Shown here: positions 11,230-21,889 of the stretch, piece after piece
Layout: each line of letters opens with the position of its first letter
Numbering within the stretch: the stretch's first letter is position 1
Origin: Cycas panzhihuaensis
Lineage: Eukaryota > Cycadophyta
Assembly: GCA_023213395.1 (NCBI GenBank)
Contig: CM041465.1
Location: forward strand, 182,411,741 to 182,475,740
Length of the DNA: 64,000 nucleotides
Reading direction: 5' to 3'
Notes under the pieces: generated by a model
The model's input: the letters and a program-made list of their open reading frames with translations, nothing else
Told to the model about the DNA's origin: nothing
Databases searched by the model: none
Made by a program: the position numbers and the translations under genes

Positions 11230-12600
11230 TAGTTCAATATTTGAGGAACCCCTGTTGGGGCTTCCCCCAAATCATGGATGCCAACACGCCATCAAACTAG
11301 TACCGGAGTAGCACTAGTAAACATTCGTCCATATCGCCATCCTTACTATCTTAAGAGGGAAATCGAGCAAATAATTGGGGAGCTTTTGTGGGAAGGAAGT
11401 ATTGAAAACAACACCAGCCCATTTACATCTCTAGTCACATTAAAATGGAAAAAGGATTGGACTTATCGTATGTGCGTCGATTATAGGGGCCTAAACAAAA
11501 TTACGATTAAGAATCGCTATCCCATCCCATGGATAGATGACTTATTGGATGAAATACACGAAGTAAAGTATTTCTCAAAAATCAACCTTTGATTAGGATA
11601 TTATTAGATCCGCATCAAAGCAGAAGACATACATAAGACAACATTCTACACTCATGAAGGATTGTTTGAATTTAGAGTTATGTTGTTTGGTCTAACTAAT
11701 GTCCTGACAACCTTCTAGAGCACCATGAACACCATACACAAAACTTTCTTATGGAAATTTGTGTTAATTTTCTTTGATAACATCTTAATTTACAACTCAA
11801 CATGGAAGGAGCATTTAGAGCATATCAAAGCTATTTTATAGATTCTAAAGACCAATTAGATTTTTGCTAACAAGAAAAAATGCACCTTCGGAAAAATGGA
11901 GCTCGGATATCTAGGATACATCATCACACAAGAGGGGATTAGGATGGACCCCAAGAAAGTTCAAGCTATCATCAACTGGCCGATCCCTAAGAATATGACA
12001 AGGGTCTAGGCTTTTCTAGGCGCAACTAGATTTCTTTGGAAATTTATTAAAGATTACACCCACATTGCATCACCTTTAACAGATCTCACTAAGAAAGATG
12101 CTTTTAGTTGGAACTCCATCGCAGGGGATGCTTTTCAAGATCTCAAAAAGGCCATGATTATTACCCCTATGCTTGTAACTCTAGATTTCTCCCAACCTTT
12201 CACTTTAGAGTGCGATGCATCAGGAATAGGGATAGGGGTAGTCCTCCTTCAAAATGAGTGACCACTAGCATACGAAAGTATGAAATTAAACAACAGGGAG
12301 TGACTGAAACCTATCTATGATAAAGAGATGGTTGCAATTATGCATGTTGTCCACCAATGGCGTCAATACTTGCTTGGCAATAAATTCGTGGTCAAAATAG
12401 ATCATGATAGCCTCAAGTATTTTCTCAACTAGAAAAATCTTTTGGATGAATAACAAAAATGGGTTAACAAGCTTCAAGCATTTGATTTCAACATCGAATA
12501 CAAAAAAGAGAAGGAAAATGTTATTGCAGATGCATTATGATGGATGCTAGAGGACAACAAGGGAGAAATCTCATTACAAGCAATGTCATTATCCACTCTT
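11230..12600 (+). pseudogene. Reverse transcriptase and RNase H of chromovirus E
   Basis: RT blocks are visible in order: HPYYLKREIEQIIGELLWEG, MCVDYRGLNKITIKNRYPIP, YFSKINL, THEGLFEFRVMLFGL, and the active-site block FFDNILIY at 11770-11793. There the second catalytic Asp (codon 11779-11781) is Asn. The thumb region KKCTFGKMELGYLGYIITQE follows. RNase H begins at FTLECDASGIGIGVVLLQNE, and HDSLKYFLN closes it. At least eight stops are present, mostly TAG where relatives have Gln or Trp. Confidence 0.88.
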
Positions 12601-13560
12601 AGCTGGACGGGCGAACTAATCTAGGACTACCAAAGCGACCCTCTCTACTAGAAGATATTGAAGGAGATTAAGAACCAAGAAGATACCAAGTACGAGCTAT
12701 GGGGAGATTTAATTCTATGGAAGGGAAGAATACTTATTCTAAGCTCCTCCAAGCTAAAGGAGAAGGTACTAGGGGAAGTCCACTTCGTCCCAAGCGCAGG
12801 ACACATGAGAATCGATAAAACCTATCGTAGGATACAGAGCTTTTTCTTTTGGAAGGGAATGAAAGCCAATGTTCTCAAATTCGTAGCAGGATGTGACTCT
12901 TGTCAAAGGAATAAAAGTGAGAACACAAAAAGTCCTGGATTGCTCCAACCTTTACCAATCCCACAATAGAAATAGGAAGAAATCTCAATGGATTTCATCA
13001 CAGGCTTGTCACAGTTGGAAGGCAAAGATGCCATTTTTTTGGTTGTTGATTGGCTCACAAAGTATGCACATTTTAGGGGAATACAATCCACCGCCAAGGC
13101 AAGCCAAGTAGCAGAAATATTCATGAAAGAAATACATCACTTGCATGGTCTTCCCGGGGTTACAGTCAACGATCACGATCCAAAGTTTACGAGTCATTTC
13201 TGGTAGGACTTGTTCAAATCAACTGGGACAAAACTATCCATGAGCACATCGTAGCACCCACAAATAGACAAACAAATGGAAGGCTTGAACAAATGCTTAG
13301 AAGGATACATACGGAATTTCATCTATGATAAATAATAGTTGTGGCACAAATGGCTCCATCTAGTTGAATGGTGGTATAATACCACGTACCATACAGTGAC
13401 AAAGATGACTCCATTCCAGGCGCTCTATGTTTTTTAGCCACCATCCCTTCTTACATGGACTGAGACATCACATATACAAACGATTTGAGAACAACAGGAA
13501 CAAATGGACCAAACGCTCTGAATGCTAAAAGACAATCTGAACATGGCGAGAAATCAAATG
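12601..13560 (+). pseudogene. Integrase of chromovirus E
   Basis: The HHCC zinc-binding region has HMRIDKTYRRIQSFFFWKGM and CDSCQRNKSE, about 12803-12925. The catalytic core shows MDFITGLSQLEGKDAIFLVV (first Asp retained at about 12991), then HGLPGVTVNDHDPKFTSHFW with a second Asp at about 13175. The third catalytic segment, TDGQ.E in relatives, reads IDKQMEGLNKCLEGY, so Glu may be kept. Stops at 13204 and elsewhere inactivate it. Confidence 0.85.
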
Positions 13561-14020
13561 AAACAACTAGCAGATCGACACAGGTCAGAGAGATCCTTCT
13601 CAATAGGTGATTGGGTTTTTCTAAGACTGCAACTATACGAGAAGTCAATGATGAGAACAACTAGTAAACAAAAGCTAGCCCCCAGATTTCTTGGACAGTA
13701 CCAAATCCTTGACAAGATTGGAGAAGTAGCCTATAGGTTGGGCTTACCACAAGGAAGTTGTATTCATGATGTTTTTCATGTATCATATCTTAAACAAAAA
13801 CTTGGGGTAAAGATCACCCCCCAAACCACAGTTCTAGAACTAGATGAAGAAGGACAAATCATTCTGGAACCTGAAGGAATTATACATATGCAAGCCAAAT
13901 AGTTACGTTCGAGGGAAACAAGGGAGTACATCATAAAATGGAAGATTTTGAGACTTAGAAGATGCCACATGGGAATTAGAAGAATGGATTAGCGAACATC
14001 CGAACTTACCCATGCTTTGA
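13561..14020 (+). pseudogene. Integrase C-terminus and chromodomain-like tail of E
   Basis: DRHRSERSFSIGDWVFLRLQ and KLAPRFLGQYQILDKIGEVA are the integrase C-terminal GPY/F-type region. FHVSYLKQKLG follows, then the chromodomain-like end: ILEPEGIIHM.., YIIKWK, and, after a frameshift, EDATWELEEW.. equivalents. The stop TGA at 14018-14020 lies inside a perfect stem-loop. Chromodomains bind modified histones and direct integration into heterochromatin in known chromoviruses. Confidence 0.78.
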
Positions 14021-14032
14021 GGGCAAAGCATG
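14011..14032 (+). promoter_or_regulatory. Stem-loop spanning the pol stop codon of E
   Basis: CATGCTTT pairs perfectly with AAAGCATG across a six-base loop GAGGGC. The pol stop TGA is in the stem/loop and the polypurine tract follows within a few bases. The identical hairpin occurs in J at 62213-62234, and degenerate relatives occur at 16945 and 17005. Confidence 0.8.
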
Positions 14033-14051
14033 TTTTTAGGGGGGAGGGACT

Positions 14052-14508
14052 TGAAGTGTCCCTTCTACTTGTTAGGCCGACTTACTAAGGATCAAATTGG
14101 ATGACCACTTAAGTGTGTTAGGCCCAACCTCAAACAGTACGGGATACTCTTAATTCTGGCCGACCTACGATCCTCCTTTTTGGCCATCCTTTATCTAGGC
14201 TTTATCCCGCCTATATAAAGGGATATTGGGGCTCATTCTAGATCATCAGAATCAAAGTCTTGGCTGCTGTATTTTTGGCCTTAGGGCTACATTTTCTCTG
14301 GAGGGAGCCTCATGTCGAAGAGGGAAGTATTACCGGGTATTATCTTATCATTTGTACTTAATAATTTTATTATTGCTTTCAATTATTTATAGATATTAAC
14401 CACAGATATTTCATAATTCTTCAAATTGCTGGTATCGAAGCTATATTTTGTGTATTTGTTCTACTTTTGCTCTCTTTTCCCTCCAAAAGACTGTGCAGGG
14501 ACATTACA
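14052..14508 (+). repeat. 3' LTR of E (457 bp)
   Basis: It starts TGAAGTGTCCC after the purine run AGGGGGGAGGGAC and ends GACATTACA, followed by the TTGTT duplication. It is colinear with 8860-9357 except for a block missing from the U3. Confidence 0.92.
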
Positions 14509-14513
14509 TTGTT

Positions 14514-15410
14514 TTCCTTTTGAATCCTCCCTTTTTGTAAAATGACTACATTGTTTCTTCTTTTGTTAATCATACAACATCTTTATGCAGTTTTTTTTAA
14601 AATGTCCAGGCTTGTCGTAGTAGTAACATATCTTTGATTTAATTTTGTCCTTGAAAGATATTTGGACCCTCCTTTTGAGTAATTTTCTCCCCTGTTTTCT
14701 TTACAGTGGAAATCTCTTTCTTCCCCTCATATTTGTAGCATATGCTCCACATGACTCATATGCTTCATTCTCCTTTAGCAACTACTCATGCTATAAGAGC
14801 AAGCTGTCAACTTCATTGAAAGTGACTGTTCCAGGCTTTACAAGTATGGTTAAGTTAGTGGTAAATCTCTCATAAGATTTAGGCAAACTTTTAAGAGTGG
14901 AAGTGATTAATTTTTTATTGGTGACTGTCTCTCAAATAGTGCTAGGTTGATTCTTAGTTACTTTAATTTGTTGCATGTGTTCTGGCATGGTGTCTGTTAG
15001 CTTAACGTTGCACAGCTAGTTCCTGAGCATCAGTGTTCTTGTGTAAGTTTTGTTCTCATAAAGAGATGTTATATAGTCCCATTCTTTCTTTGCAATTTTA
15101 GCATTTTCACATTCTCAATTAAATTTCCTCCAACTAAAAATTTGATTATTGCTAGTGCAATTTTTGCTCTTCTCATCATATTCTACTTGTGCAATGGTGT
15201 TTATTGCATGTCTTCTAGTTGTGTCATCCACAAAAGTCCATTTAACATCAATAAAGTTTTCATTTGGTGTTTCCATGTTCCATAGTTTCTAGCACGAAAC
15301 AATTTTTTCATGAGGGAAGTGAGAATATTGCTGTCACCACTTGCTAAATTTTTAGAGATTGACTTTAAATGGTAAAAAAAGAGTTCACTACATAGGCATG
15401 AGCACACCAT
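14514..15410 (-). pseudogene. copia element D: gag
   Basis: The minus strand reads LFRARNYGTWKHQMKTLLML (about 15310-15251), the N-terminal signature of copia gag proteins (DUF4219/UBN2 type). Degraded gag follows. Near 14640-14590 the nucleocapsid knuckle reads CYYYDKPGHFKKNC, a CCHC in which the second Cys is Tyr. The frame runs directly into the insertion point of E at 14513 and resumes as protease at 8859. Many stops are present. Confidence 0.75.
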
Positions 15411-16940
15411 GAAGGGCCTAAATCAGCACCAGAACAAAAAAAAAAAAAAAAAACCCTTTTATTTTTATTATTTTTTGTTTTTTGAGATACACCAAGGTAT
15501 TAAAGCCCACATTACCGAAATAAATAGAAAACTAGCTTAAAACGCTAAAAAACACAATTTAGCCTCTTCTATAGAAATAAACTAGGGTCGCATGCAAACA
15601 TCAATATGATTGAGGGCTATCAACATTAAGTGGGCAGACTTCAAAATTTATCAGATTTAATTAAATTGAATCAATCATTAGAAAATTATTATTAATATTA
15701 TTCTTTGAAAAAATCATTGTTGCATGGGTATTTTAGTTTGCCTCACTACGATTTTACCTTTGCATCTTTGATTAACTCGCATGAGGATTTCTAGAGCATG
15801 TAGCAACCACAAGGGCCTTAGCTCTATTGGAGGACTTCTATCACACCTTTAAAGTTTGAATTGAGGTCACCATGCTTGAATTTGAAATGAATGGTTGTTG
15901 CTCCTTAACCTTTGCTTGCCATTTCTATTCACACCAACCACACAACTTTATTAGTAATCATGGACCTTAATAGAGATTTGTTCACTGCTAGAGGGCCTGT
16001 AGAGTGCCCAAAAGTCACAAAACACTACTACAACCTGAAATGAGTGGCCCATGACATGATTCTGCACCTCCTTCTTCAGTGCATTGTTACTTCTCTCACA
16101 AACCCATGAACTTAAAAATGTTCTTTTTATGGTAAAAGATTGGGATAGAATAACTTAGAGACCATTTGTTGTTAGGGTTAGACTAGAAAATTGCTAAACA
16201 AAGGTGGCCATAGTTGTTCCCATGTTCACAATTGCTACCTGAATTCAAAAAATTTGGAAATCAACATGCAAGCCACTTTTGGCTTTGTAGGCAACTACAC
16301 CAAATTAATAGGCTCTCATACAAAATGAAAGTAGTAGGAGCTAAAGAACATGTTGCACAGAGAGGAAAAACACAAGAAATAAACAATAGAATTAGTCTAC
16401 CAGTGAAAGAACACTTGATATTCCATGATTCATACATACACTAAATACACACATATATACAACCTTGCACTTGTGCATGTAGGGCATATGTCATCCATGT
16501 AGGGATTATTTAATTAACCCACACAAAGGACTAAAACTCACAACATTAAGTCTTGGCCCTATAGTGCAATATTGTACATTAAGTACCCAAAGTAAACATT
16601 AAGTCTAGCAACTAGTGCAAACTTTAATAGTCTGCGAGCATCAATAGGCACTTTGGTGGGAGTTTGATCGGTCGATGCTGCAATAGTTCACATTGTGCAA
16701 ATTTTTCTACTGATAAGAGAGGGCCCAAAAAATGTGTAGGCATCGTGGCTCTACTAAGAAGAGAGGGCCCAAGGAATATGTAGGTGTTGTAATCGACTAA
16801 TGTGTGGCTTAGATTTTTTTTTTTATAATAATTTTTTTGTATTTACTCCCATTCCATGGCATGGAATAAATACTTGCGAGCAAAGTTAGTTGGAGATGCC
16901 TATCGGCACAAAAATTATGTTCATAATAATCCATCCACTC
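15411..16940. other. No gene recognised; possible copia D leader then unknown DNA
   Basis: The first part, including an A-run at about 15436-15453 (a T-run in the element's orientation), may be the leader of D. I see no LTR or primer site. 16690-16800 holds two imperfect copies of a ~46-base unit containing AGAGAGGGCCCAA. No coding sequence stands out on either strand. Confidence 0.35.
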
Positions 16941-17030
16941 TTAACATGCTTTGCCCTTGAAGCATGGATTAGTTGGATTCATAACGAAAATCTCCCTCCC
17001 TTAACATGCTTCACCCTTGAAGTGTGGGTA
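16941..17030 (-). mobile_element. Chromovirus 3'-end remnants (two hairpin copies)
   Basis: On the minus strand, CATGCTTC-AAGGGC-AAAGCATG (16945-16966) and a more degenerate copy (17005-17026) match the stem-loop before the polypurine tract in E and J. The second copy is followed by the purine tract AAGGGAGGGAGA (16991-17002, minus strand). These look like the 3' ends of a related element, duplicated about 60 bases apart. Confidence 0.55.
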
Positions 17031-17548
17031 GAGTGACGTAGCTCTGCATGCTGTCACTTGCTATTGCCAAGCTTTCATAGGTGCTCATGCTATACATGTG
17101 TTGACCTGTGGAAGAAGTATATCTAACTTGTGCTCTTGCTTGGGATAAAAAGTCTTATGAATGCATAAACTATATAGTGCTCTTGATAGAGAAATAAGTC
17201 TTGGGGTAAAATCAGACACTTGGGTCATTTTGGACAATGGAAAAGTAGGAATGTATGCTTATCTTGACCTAAGGAATGCAGAAATGCATCACTAGAAGGA
17301 CGCACAAGAGAATGCATGCCAAAAATCCACAAAAAAAGCCAAACAAAAGCTCTCAAGGAATGTATGACAGCGTGCATTCCCAAAAGGAACACATTATAGA
17401 TAGAAACATGTGTAAAACATACAAGGAGGAACGTATAGAATGCATGCCGAAAATTTAGCTATACATTCCAGAGTTGATGACATCACTACGAGGCATGCGC
17501 TTATACAGTCGTATGGACGACATAAAGTGTAATGAATGATTATGTGAT

Positions 17549-17667
17549 GTAATTAAAGTGAAAAGGCACTTTGTTATTGTAATTAAAGTGAAAAGGCACT
17601 TTGTTATTGTAATTAAAGTGAAAAGGCACTTTGTTATTGTAATTAAAGTGAAAAGACACTTTGTTAT
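17549..17667 (+). repeat. 30-bp minisatellite, four copies
   Basis: The unit begins GTAATTAAAGTGAAAAGGCA and is repeated at 17549, 17579, 17609 and 17639 with only one substitution (G to A in the last copy) before the end. Only one diverged equivalent of this unit is present in the related LTR near 5850-5900, so the expansion is specific to this copy. Confidence 0.95.
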
Positions 17668-17759
17668 GAAAATGAATTGTTGTGACCATAAGTCACAACC
17701 ATTCCCCTAAAAGGACATGTAAATGGGTATTTATTGATCATTTTCTCACCATTTTGGTG

Positions 17760-17905
17760 TGAGAGTCAAGTTGTTGATTCTTGTGTAATGTTCTCAAGCA
17801 TAAGAACCGAGTTATTCATTCCTATGGTATGTGCTCTAGTGTGAGAGCTGAGTTTATGAGTCTTGTAATACATTCTCAAGGGTGAGAGCCAAGTTATTGT
17901 ATTGG
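17760..17905 (+). repeat. 41-bp degenerate phased repeat, 3.5 copies
   Basis: TGAGAGTCAAG, TAAGAACCGAG, TGAGAGCTGAG and TGAGAGCCAAG begin at 17760, 17801, 17842 and 17883. They are spaced exactly 41 bases apart despite substantial substitution between copies. Confidence 0.85.
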
Positions 17906-18222
17906 ATGATATGGTTTCGTATGGAACACATGTCAAACGTTCCTTTCTAGTGATGTACAAACATTGATAGTGATATTGCTTAATGAATTAACAAGTTGCA
18001 TGGAAACACTGTAACCTTGTGCATGATGATTGTTGAGTTATGAATTTATATTGATATATTGTTTGTTGTGATGGCATGCTGATGTTATATGATGATGACT
18101 TGATGTTATGATGTCTAAATGAAGAGTAATGACATGACTATGTTGACCAAGCCCTAATTAGACTACCAAATAGTGACCACCTTGACAAGTGTACTTTCAT
18201 AGGGTGAAAGTAGAAGTCAACA

Positions 18223-18396
18223 ATAAAGCATAAATGGAATCTGCAAACCATCGCAGGAAGAAGGAATCATGTTGTCGTTGATAAATATGTTTGATTTATA
18301 AGGTACCCTTACAATTTCCAAGTTTTCATAAATGGAAGTTATTGGATTCTCGTGTTTTAGACTGTGGGTTTTTTTTTTTCCTTCGATTGAGGTTCA
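18223..18396. other. Short non-coding interval
   Basis: Sequence between the LTR edge and the minus-strand ORF, with a T-run at about 18369-18380. Nothing is recognised. Confidence 0.4.
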
Positions 18397-18790
18397 TGTT
18401 TTGGTCTCATATTAAAGGTATTCTATATCTTCATTAAGCTCCTATTCTATGTCATGCTTTTTAAAACTACAATGCTCCTCTTGTTTTGGTTCTAGTTTTT
18501 CATTTGCTTCTTTTTGAGACGTGGATTTGTTATTTTCTACTTTTTGTTCATTTTCTTGATCTTTGGCATCCTTTATTTCCTCTAGTGTTCGAGAAATTCC
18601 TTCTGCACAAGCTTGTATATGGTTAATGCATTTGTTTATTCTTTCAAGCCTTTTTTATTCTTCCTTACCATACTCATTTATGCCAAATCTCTTTACAAAG
18701 GGAATAACAAATTCTCCCCAAGTCTTTGGCCATGCTTTCATCCCACATATGGCATAAACTTTCCAACATGAGTATGGCTTGCCATTTCCA
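18397..18790 (-). pseudogene. Unrecognised minus-strand coding remnant, charged coiled-coil type
   Basis: The minus strand encodes about 125 residues with one internal TAA: MKAWPKTWGEFVIPFVKRFG, then KRLERINKCINHIQACAEG, then a Glu/Lys-rich stretch (KDAKDQENEQKVENNKS). The amphipathic, Glu/Lys-rich second half suggests a coiled coil. I do not recognise the family. A gypsy gag remnant is possible given the neighbourhood, but there is no knuckle or capsid motif to support it. Confidence 0.4.
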
Positions 18791-20128
18791 CACTATGAAG
18801 GAGTAGTAGTAACATGATCCAATTCTTGATTATGTTAACATTATTATGTTATTCTACTGGATTTCATGGAGCCTTTCCTAATTTGAATTTGATCATAGAA
18901 ATAATTCTCTTGAAATGGACTGACTGATACCTTTTGCCTAGGTTTTAAATTTCTTATTTATGATAAGGAGCTTGGACAAAGACACATTTATCCACCTTTG
19001 ATAATACCCTAGAGTTGCTATGAATCTCAATGATTAGAAATTGGCATTGGGAGAAGCAACAGAATCATCGGAATATTGAATGAACCGAAAGGGTTTCCTT
19101 CTTCTTAGACCGTGTAATAAGGTCACCCATAACACTACTCTCCCACTTGAGTGAAAAGTCATGGATCTAGAGGCCATGCTATTACATGATATTGTAAAAA
19201 ATGGGGTGCAACGTTGAGATTTTGCCTTCGGTAATCAAGCAATGAAGAGAGTGTAGGTTGCGGGTGACAATGGGACACCCCTACTTGACCCCCAGCAACA
19301 GAGAAGGCCATAGTGTCAACATCTTATATTTGTGCCTTTCCTTCTCTTAGGGGCTGGTCTGTGCCTTGGATCTACCTGCTAATCTAATAAGTTGATAGGA
19401 TATGGCCAGTGCCTTGAATCTAAGTAGGTGGGTTTAAGATATGCCCTGTGCCTTGGATCAACCTGCTAATAGCATAAGCTAAATGACTGATGTTTTCTTA
19501 CCTTGGGAACTAATCAGATTATCACGAGCACAAAGAATGGATTGTGCCCTAGAAGAGGCAACCTACTATTGAACTATGTTATTGGAAAGAGAACACTATG
19601 CACTATCTAAAAAGAAACATTAAGCTAAGGATCACACTGTCCATTGAATAAGTCTCAAAAGGAAGTTTGGAAACCTTGTTAAACCAAAATTTAGGGCTAG
19701 GATTATCATTACCATCTCCATGGAATATTTCTATTCCCATGCCATTTTTTTCAATTCACATTTGAGGCAATCCGTGCAAGGGATGTTGTGTAGTTGCATT
19801 AACATTTGTGATATGTTGAGGCAAACTAGTAATGCAAGGAATGTTGTGTAATTGCATTGACATATGTGATGTACTAAGATAGATTAACAATTAGTATAGT
19901 TAGTGTTGTGAAATTGTCTTTGGTGTTGTTATGAGTCACAAACTAAAGGAGGCATGTGTACATTTCTAGGTGATGGGGTATTTGTGATAAAATCAAGCAT
20001 ATTGTGGAAAGAAAATTTGGAATTAAGTAATTTGAAAAATATATTATAGGAGTAATTAGAATAAGTATAATAATAATGAATATTTTAATGGGAAGAGAGT
20101 GAAGGGTTGGGGGCATGAAAAGTCAAAA
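18791..20128. other. Gene-free stretch with short degenerate repeats
   Basis: No gene is supported. Two repeat patches are visible. At about 19350-19470, GTGCCTTGGATC.ACCTGCTAAT recurs three times. At 19763-19880 a unit of about 55-58 bases (TGAGGCAA...GCAAGGRATGTTGTGTARTTGCATT) is present twice. Confidence 0.5.
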
Positions 20129-20318
20129 TGTTGAGAATTGAATTGAGAAAATGAATGATCTTCATTGATTAATGAGAGAGAAATAATCTCTCTTATATAT
20201 AACTGATTCACATAAAAACTCCAATACATGTATGAGAAGTGTCGCTTTTGAGACAAAAGAGGAGCGACGACACATAACTCTCAATTTACATAAAGATCAC
20301 TATAGCACAAATCTTTGG
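20129..20318 (-). repeat. 3' LTR of F, truncated
   Basis: It begins TGTTGAGAATTG on the left and aligns with 24997-25109 plus 30294-30370. The last ~25 bases (ending TTCTAACA in the other copy) and the polypurine tract are missing, so a deletion joins the LTR directly to the RNase H region near 20319. Confidence 0.8.
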
Positions 20319-20590
20319 TCCTTGCGTGGAAGACAAGGTTTTTGGTGAGTTTGATAACACTTTAGTTATCATAGTAGATTGTAGTTGCTTTTTGACAATT
20401 TTGATTTCGATTCTTTAGGAGCTGTCTTAATCAAATTGCTTCATAAGTTGCACTTACTGCAGCTTTATACTCTGCTTCTATCAAGGACATGGCTACTGTT
20501 GGTCATTTTCTACTACTCCATGATGTTACAACTGTTTCAAGATTGAAGCAGTAGTCTGATGTGGATTTTCTTTCCTAAAGTTCTTTTGCC
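20319..20590 (-). pseudogene. RNase H end of F
   Basis: On the minus strand AMSLIEAEYKAAVSATYEAI (about 20490-20431) is the RNase H STEAEY block of copia elements. The SVIKLTKN-like block follows toward 20340. A TAG replaces the W/Q of the consensus in at least two places. The terminal DIFTKPL block is absent because of the deletion into the LTR. Confidence 0.75.
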
Positions 20591-21624
20591 TAGTCAGAGT
20601 CAATGAATCTAATTAAGCTTGGTTTGTTTGGTTTGGTATATTGCAGTCCAAGATTTAATGTACCTTTGATGTATCTTAAGATTCGTTTTGCAGCATTCCA
20701 GTGAACAGTCTTTGGATTGTGCATGAACTTGGAAATAACTCCAACAAAAAAGGATATATCTGGTCTGGTGGCTGTCAAATAAATGAGACTTTCAACAAGT
20801 TGTCTGAAGAGAGTTTCATTTACTTTACAATGATTGTCTTCGTCAACAATTATAACACAGCCTGTTTCCATGGGTGTAGCACAATGATCACATTCTTCCA
20901 TATTGAACTTTTTGAGAATTTTTTTTGCATACTTAGATTGTGAGATAAAGATGCCGCTTTCTGCTTGCTCAACTTCTATGCGAAGATAATAATAAAATGC
21001 ACCCATGTCAGTCATTTCAAAGTTGCTTTCCATGTGTGTTCTCGCCCAACTGATGGTTTCTCAATCATTGCTTATAACAATTAAATCATCTACATATACA
21101 ACAATTATGGTAATCAAGTTTTTTTTGTATTTTGATATAAAGACTTGAATTAATTTCACATCTACTAAAGCCTTTCTTATGAAGATGATGATCTAGTTTT
21201 GCATACCAGGCTCGAGGTGCTTGTTTTAGGCTATACAAGGTTCTTTTTAGTTTGCAGACCAGATATTCCCCTCCTTTCTTTTTGTACCTAGGTGGTTGTT
21301 CCATGTAGACTTCTTCACTAAGATCACCATTCATGAAGGTACTTTCTACATCTAGTTGCACAATGTCCCATAAATATTGAGTTGCCAGAGCTATAATTAT
21401 ATGGATAGTTACTAATTTTTCCATAGGAGCAAAGCTTTATTCATAATCAATACCTGCAATTTGAGTGTATTCTTTTTCCACAAGTCGAGCTTTATATTTT
21501 TCAATACTTCCATCAGACTTTCTTTTATCCTGCACACCCGTTTGCAGCCTACAATAGGTTTACCTTCAGGTGGAGGAACTAATTCCCAGGTATTGTTTTG
21601 ATTTATGGAGTCCATTTATATGTC
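20590..21624 (-). pseudogene. Reverse transcriptase of F
   Basis: Minus-strand frames at 21615-21412 (WELVPPPEGKPIVGCKRVCR), 21424-21086 ([40 protein letters not shown]) and 21033-20590 (MTDMGAFYYYLRIEVEQAES, LIYLTATRPDISFFVGV) form a copia RT. The VYVDDLIV-type active site is partly readable near 21070-21110. Two frameshifts separate the frames. Between 21625 and 21735 a 37-base triplication disrupts the linker just upstream. Confidence 0.87.
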
Positions 21625-21735
21625 CATGGCTTCTTGCCATTCTACTTTCTGCTGGGTTGTTCATGGCTTCTTGCCATTCTACTTTCTGCTGGGTTGTTCA
21701 TGGCTTCTTGCCATTCTACTTTTCGCTGGGTTCTT
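21625..21735. repeat. 37-bp tandem triplication in F pol
   Basis: CATGGCTTCTTGCCATTCTA.. starts at 21625, 21662 and 21699, two copies being identical. Because 37 is not a multiple of three it shifts the frame of the conserved EWQEAM segment before RT. Confidence 0.95.
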
Positions 21736-21889
21736 CAAAACTTTGAAGCCTGACTGAACAAGTCAATGCTTGATGTTTTTGAGACCTAGTTCTGTGCTCA
21801 AATACATCTCCTTTGGATTCTTCTACAGTTTTTAGATACTATTTAGGTAATCTCCTTTCTAAGATATTCTCTTGTCTTTTTGTTCCAGA

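Larger units (their letters stand above)
8860..14508 (+). mobile_element. Complete Ty3/gypsy chromovirus E (5.65 kb) nested in copia D
   Basis: The element is bounded by LTRs 8860-9357 and 14052-14508 and flanked by TTGTT repeats. It has a perfect initiator-Met primer site at 9360-9371 and a polypurine tract at about 14036-14050. Internal order is gag, protease, RT, RNase H, integrase, then a chromodomain-like tail. That order and tail indicate a chromovirus of the Ty3/gypsy group. Every coding domain is broken. Element J (57052-62825) is a second member of the same family in the same orientation. Confidence 0.95.
17040..18222 (+). mobile_element. LTR related to the gag-protease element (left edge uncertain)
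   Basis: The right end ..GAAAGTAGAAGTCAACA at 18222 matches the end of the minus-strand LTR at 5326. The block order also matches: GGGTAAAATCAGACAC.., short GTATGC/GCATGC motifs, AAGTGAAAAGGCAC, and a GTTGTGAC stem-loop. It contains two phased minisatellites (17549-17667, 17760-17905). The first bases after the LTR do not resemble a primer site I know, and no matching gag follows on this strand. A solo or truncated LTR is likely. Confidence 0.6.

Noticed and set aside
15436-15453. Poly-A tail of a retroposed gene or SINE
   Set aside because: No target duplication or retroposed body adjoins it; it fits better as a homopolymer in the copia D leader.
17549-17667. Regularly spaced repeats as a CRISPR array
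   Set aside because: Head-to-tail 30-base units without spacers, in a plant LTR.
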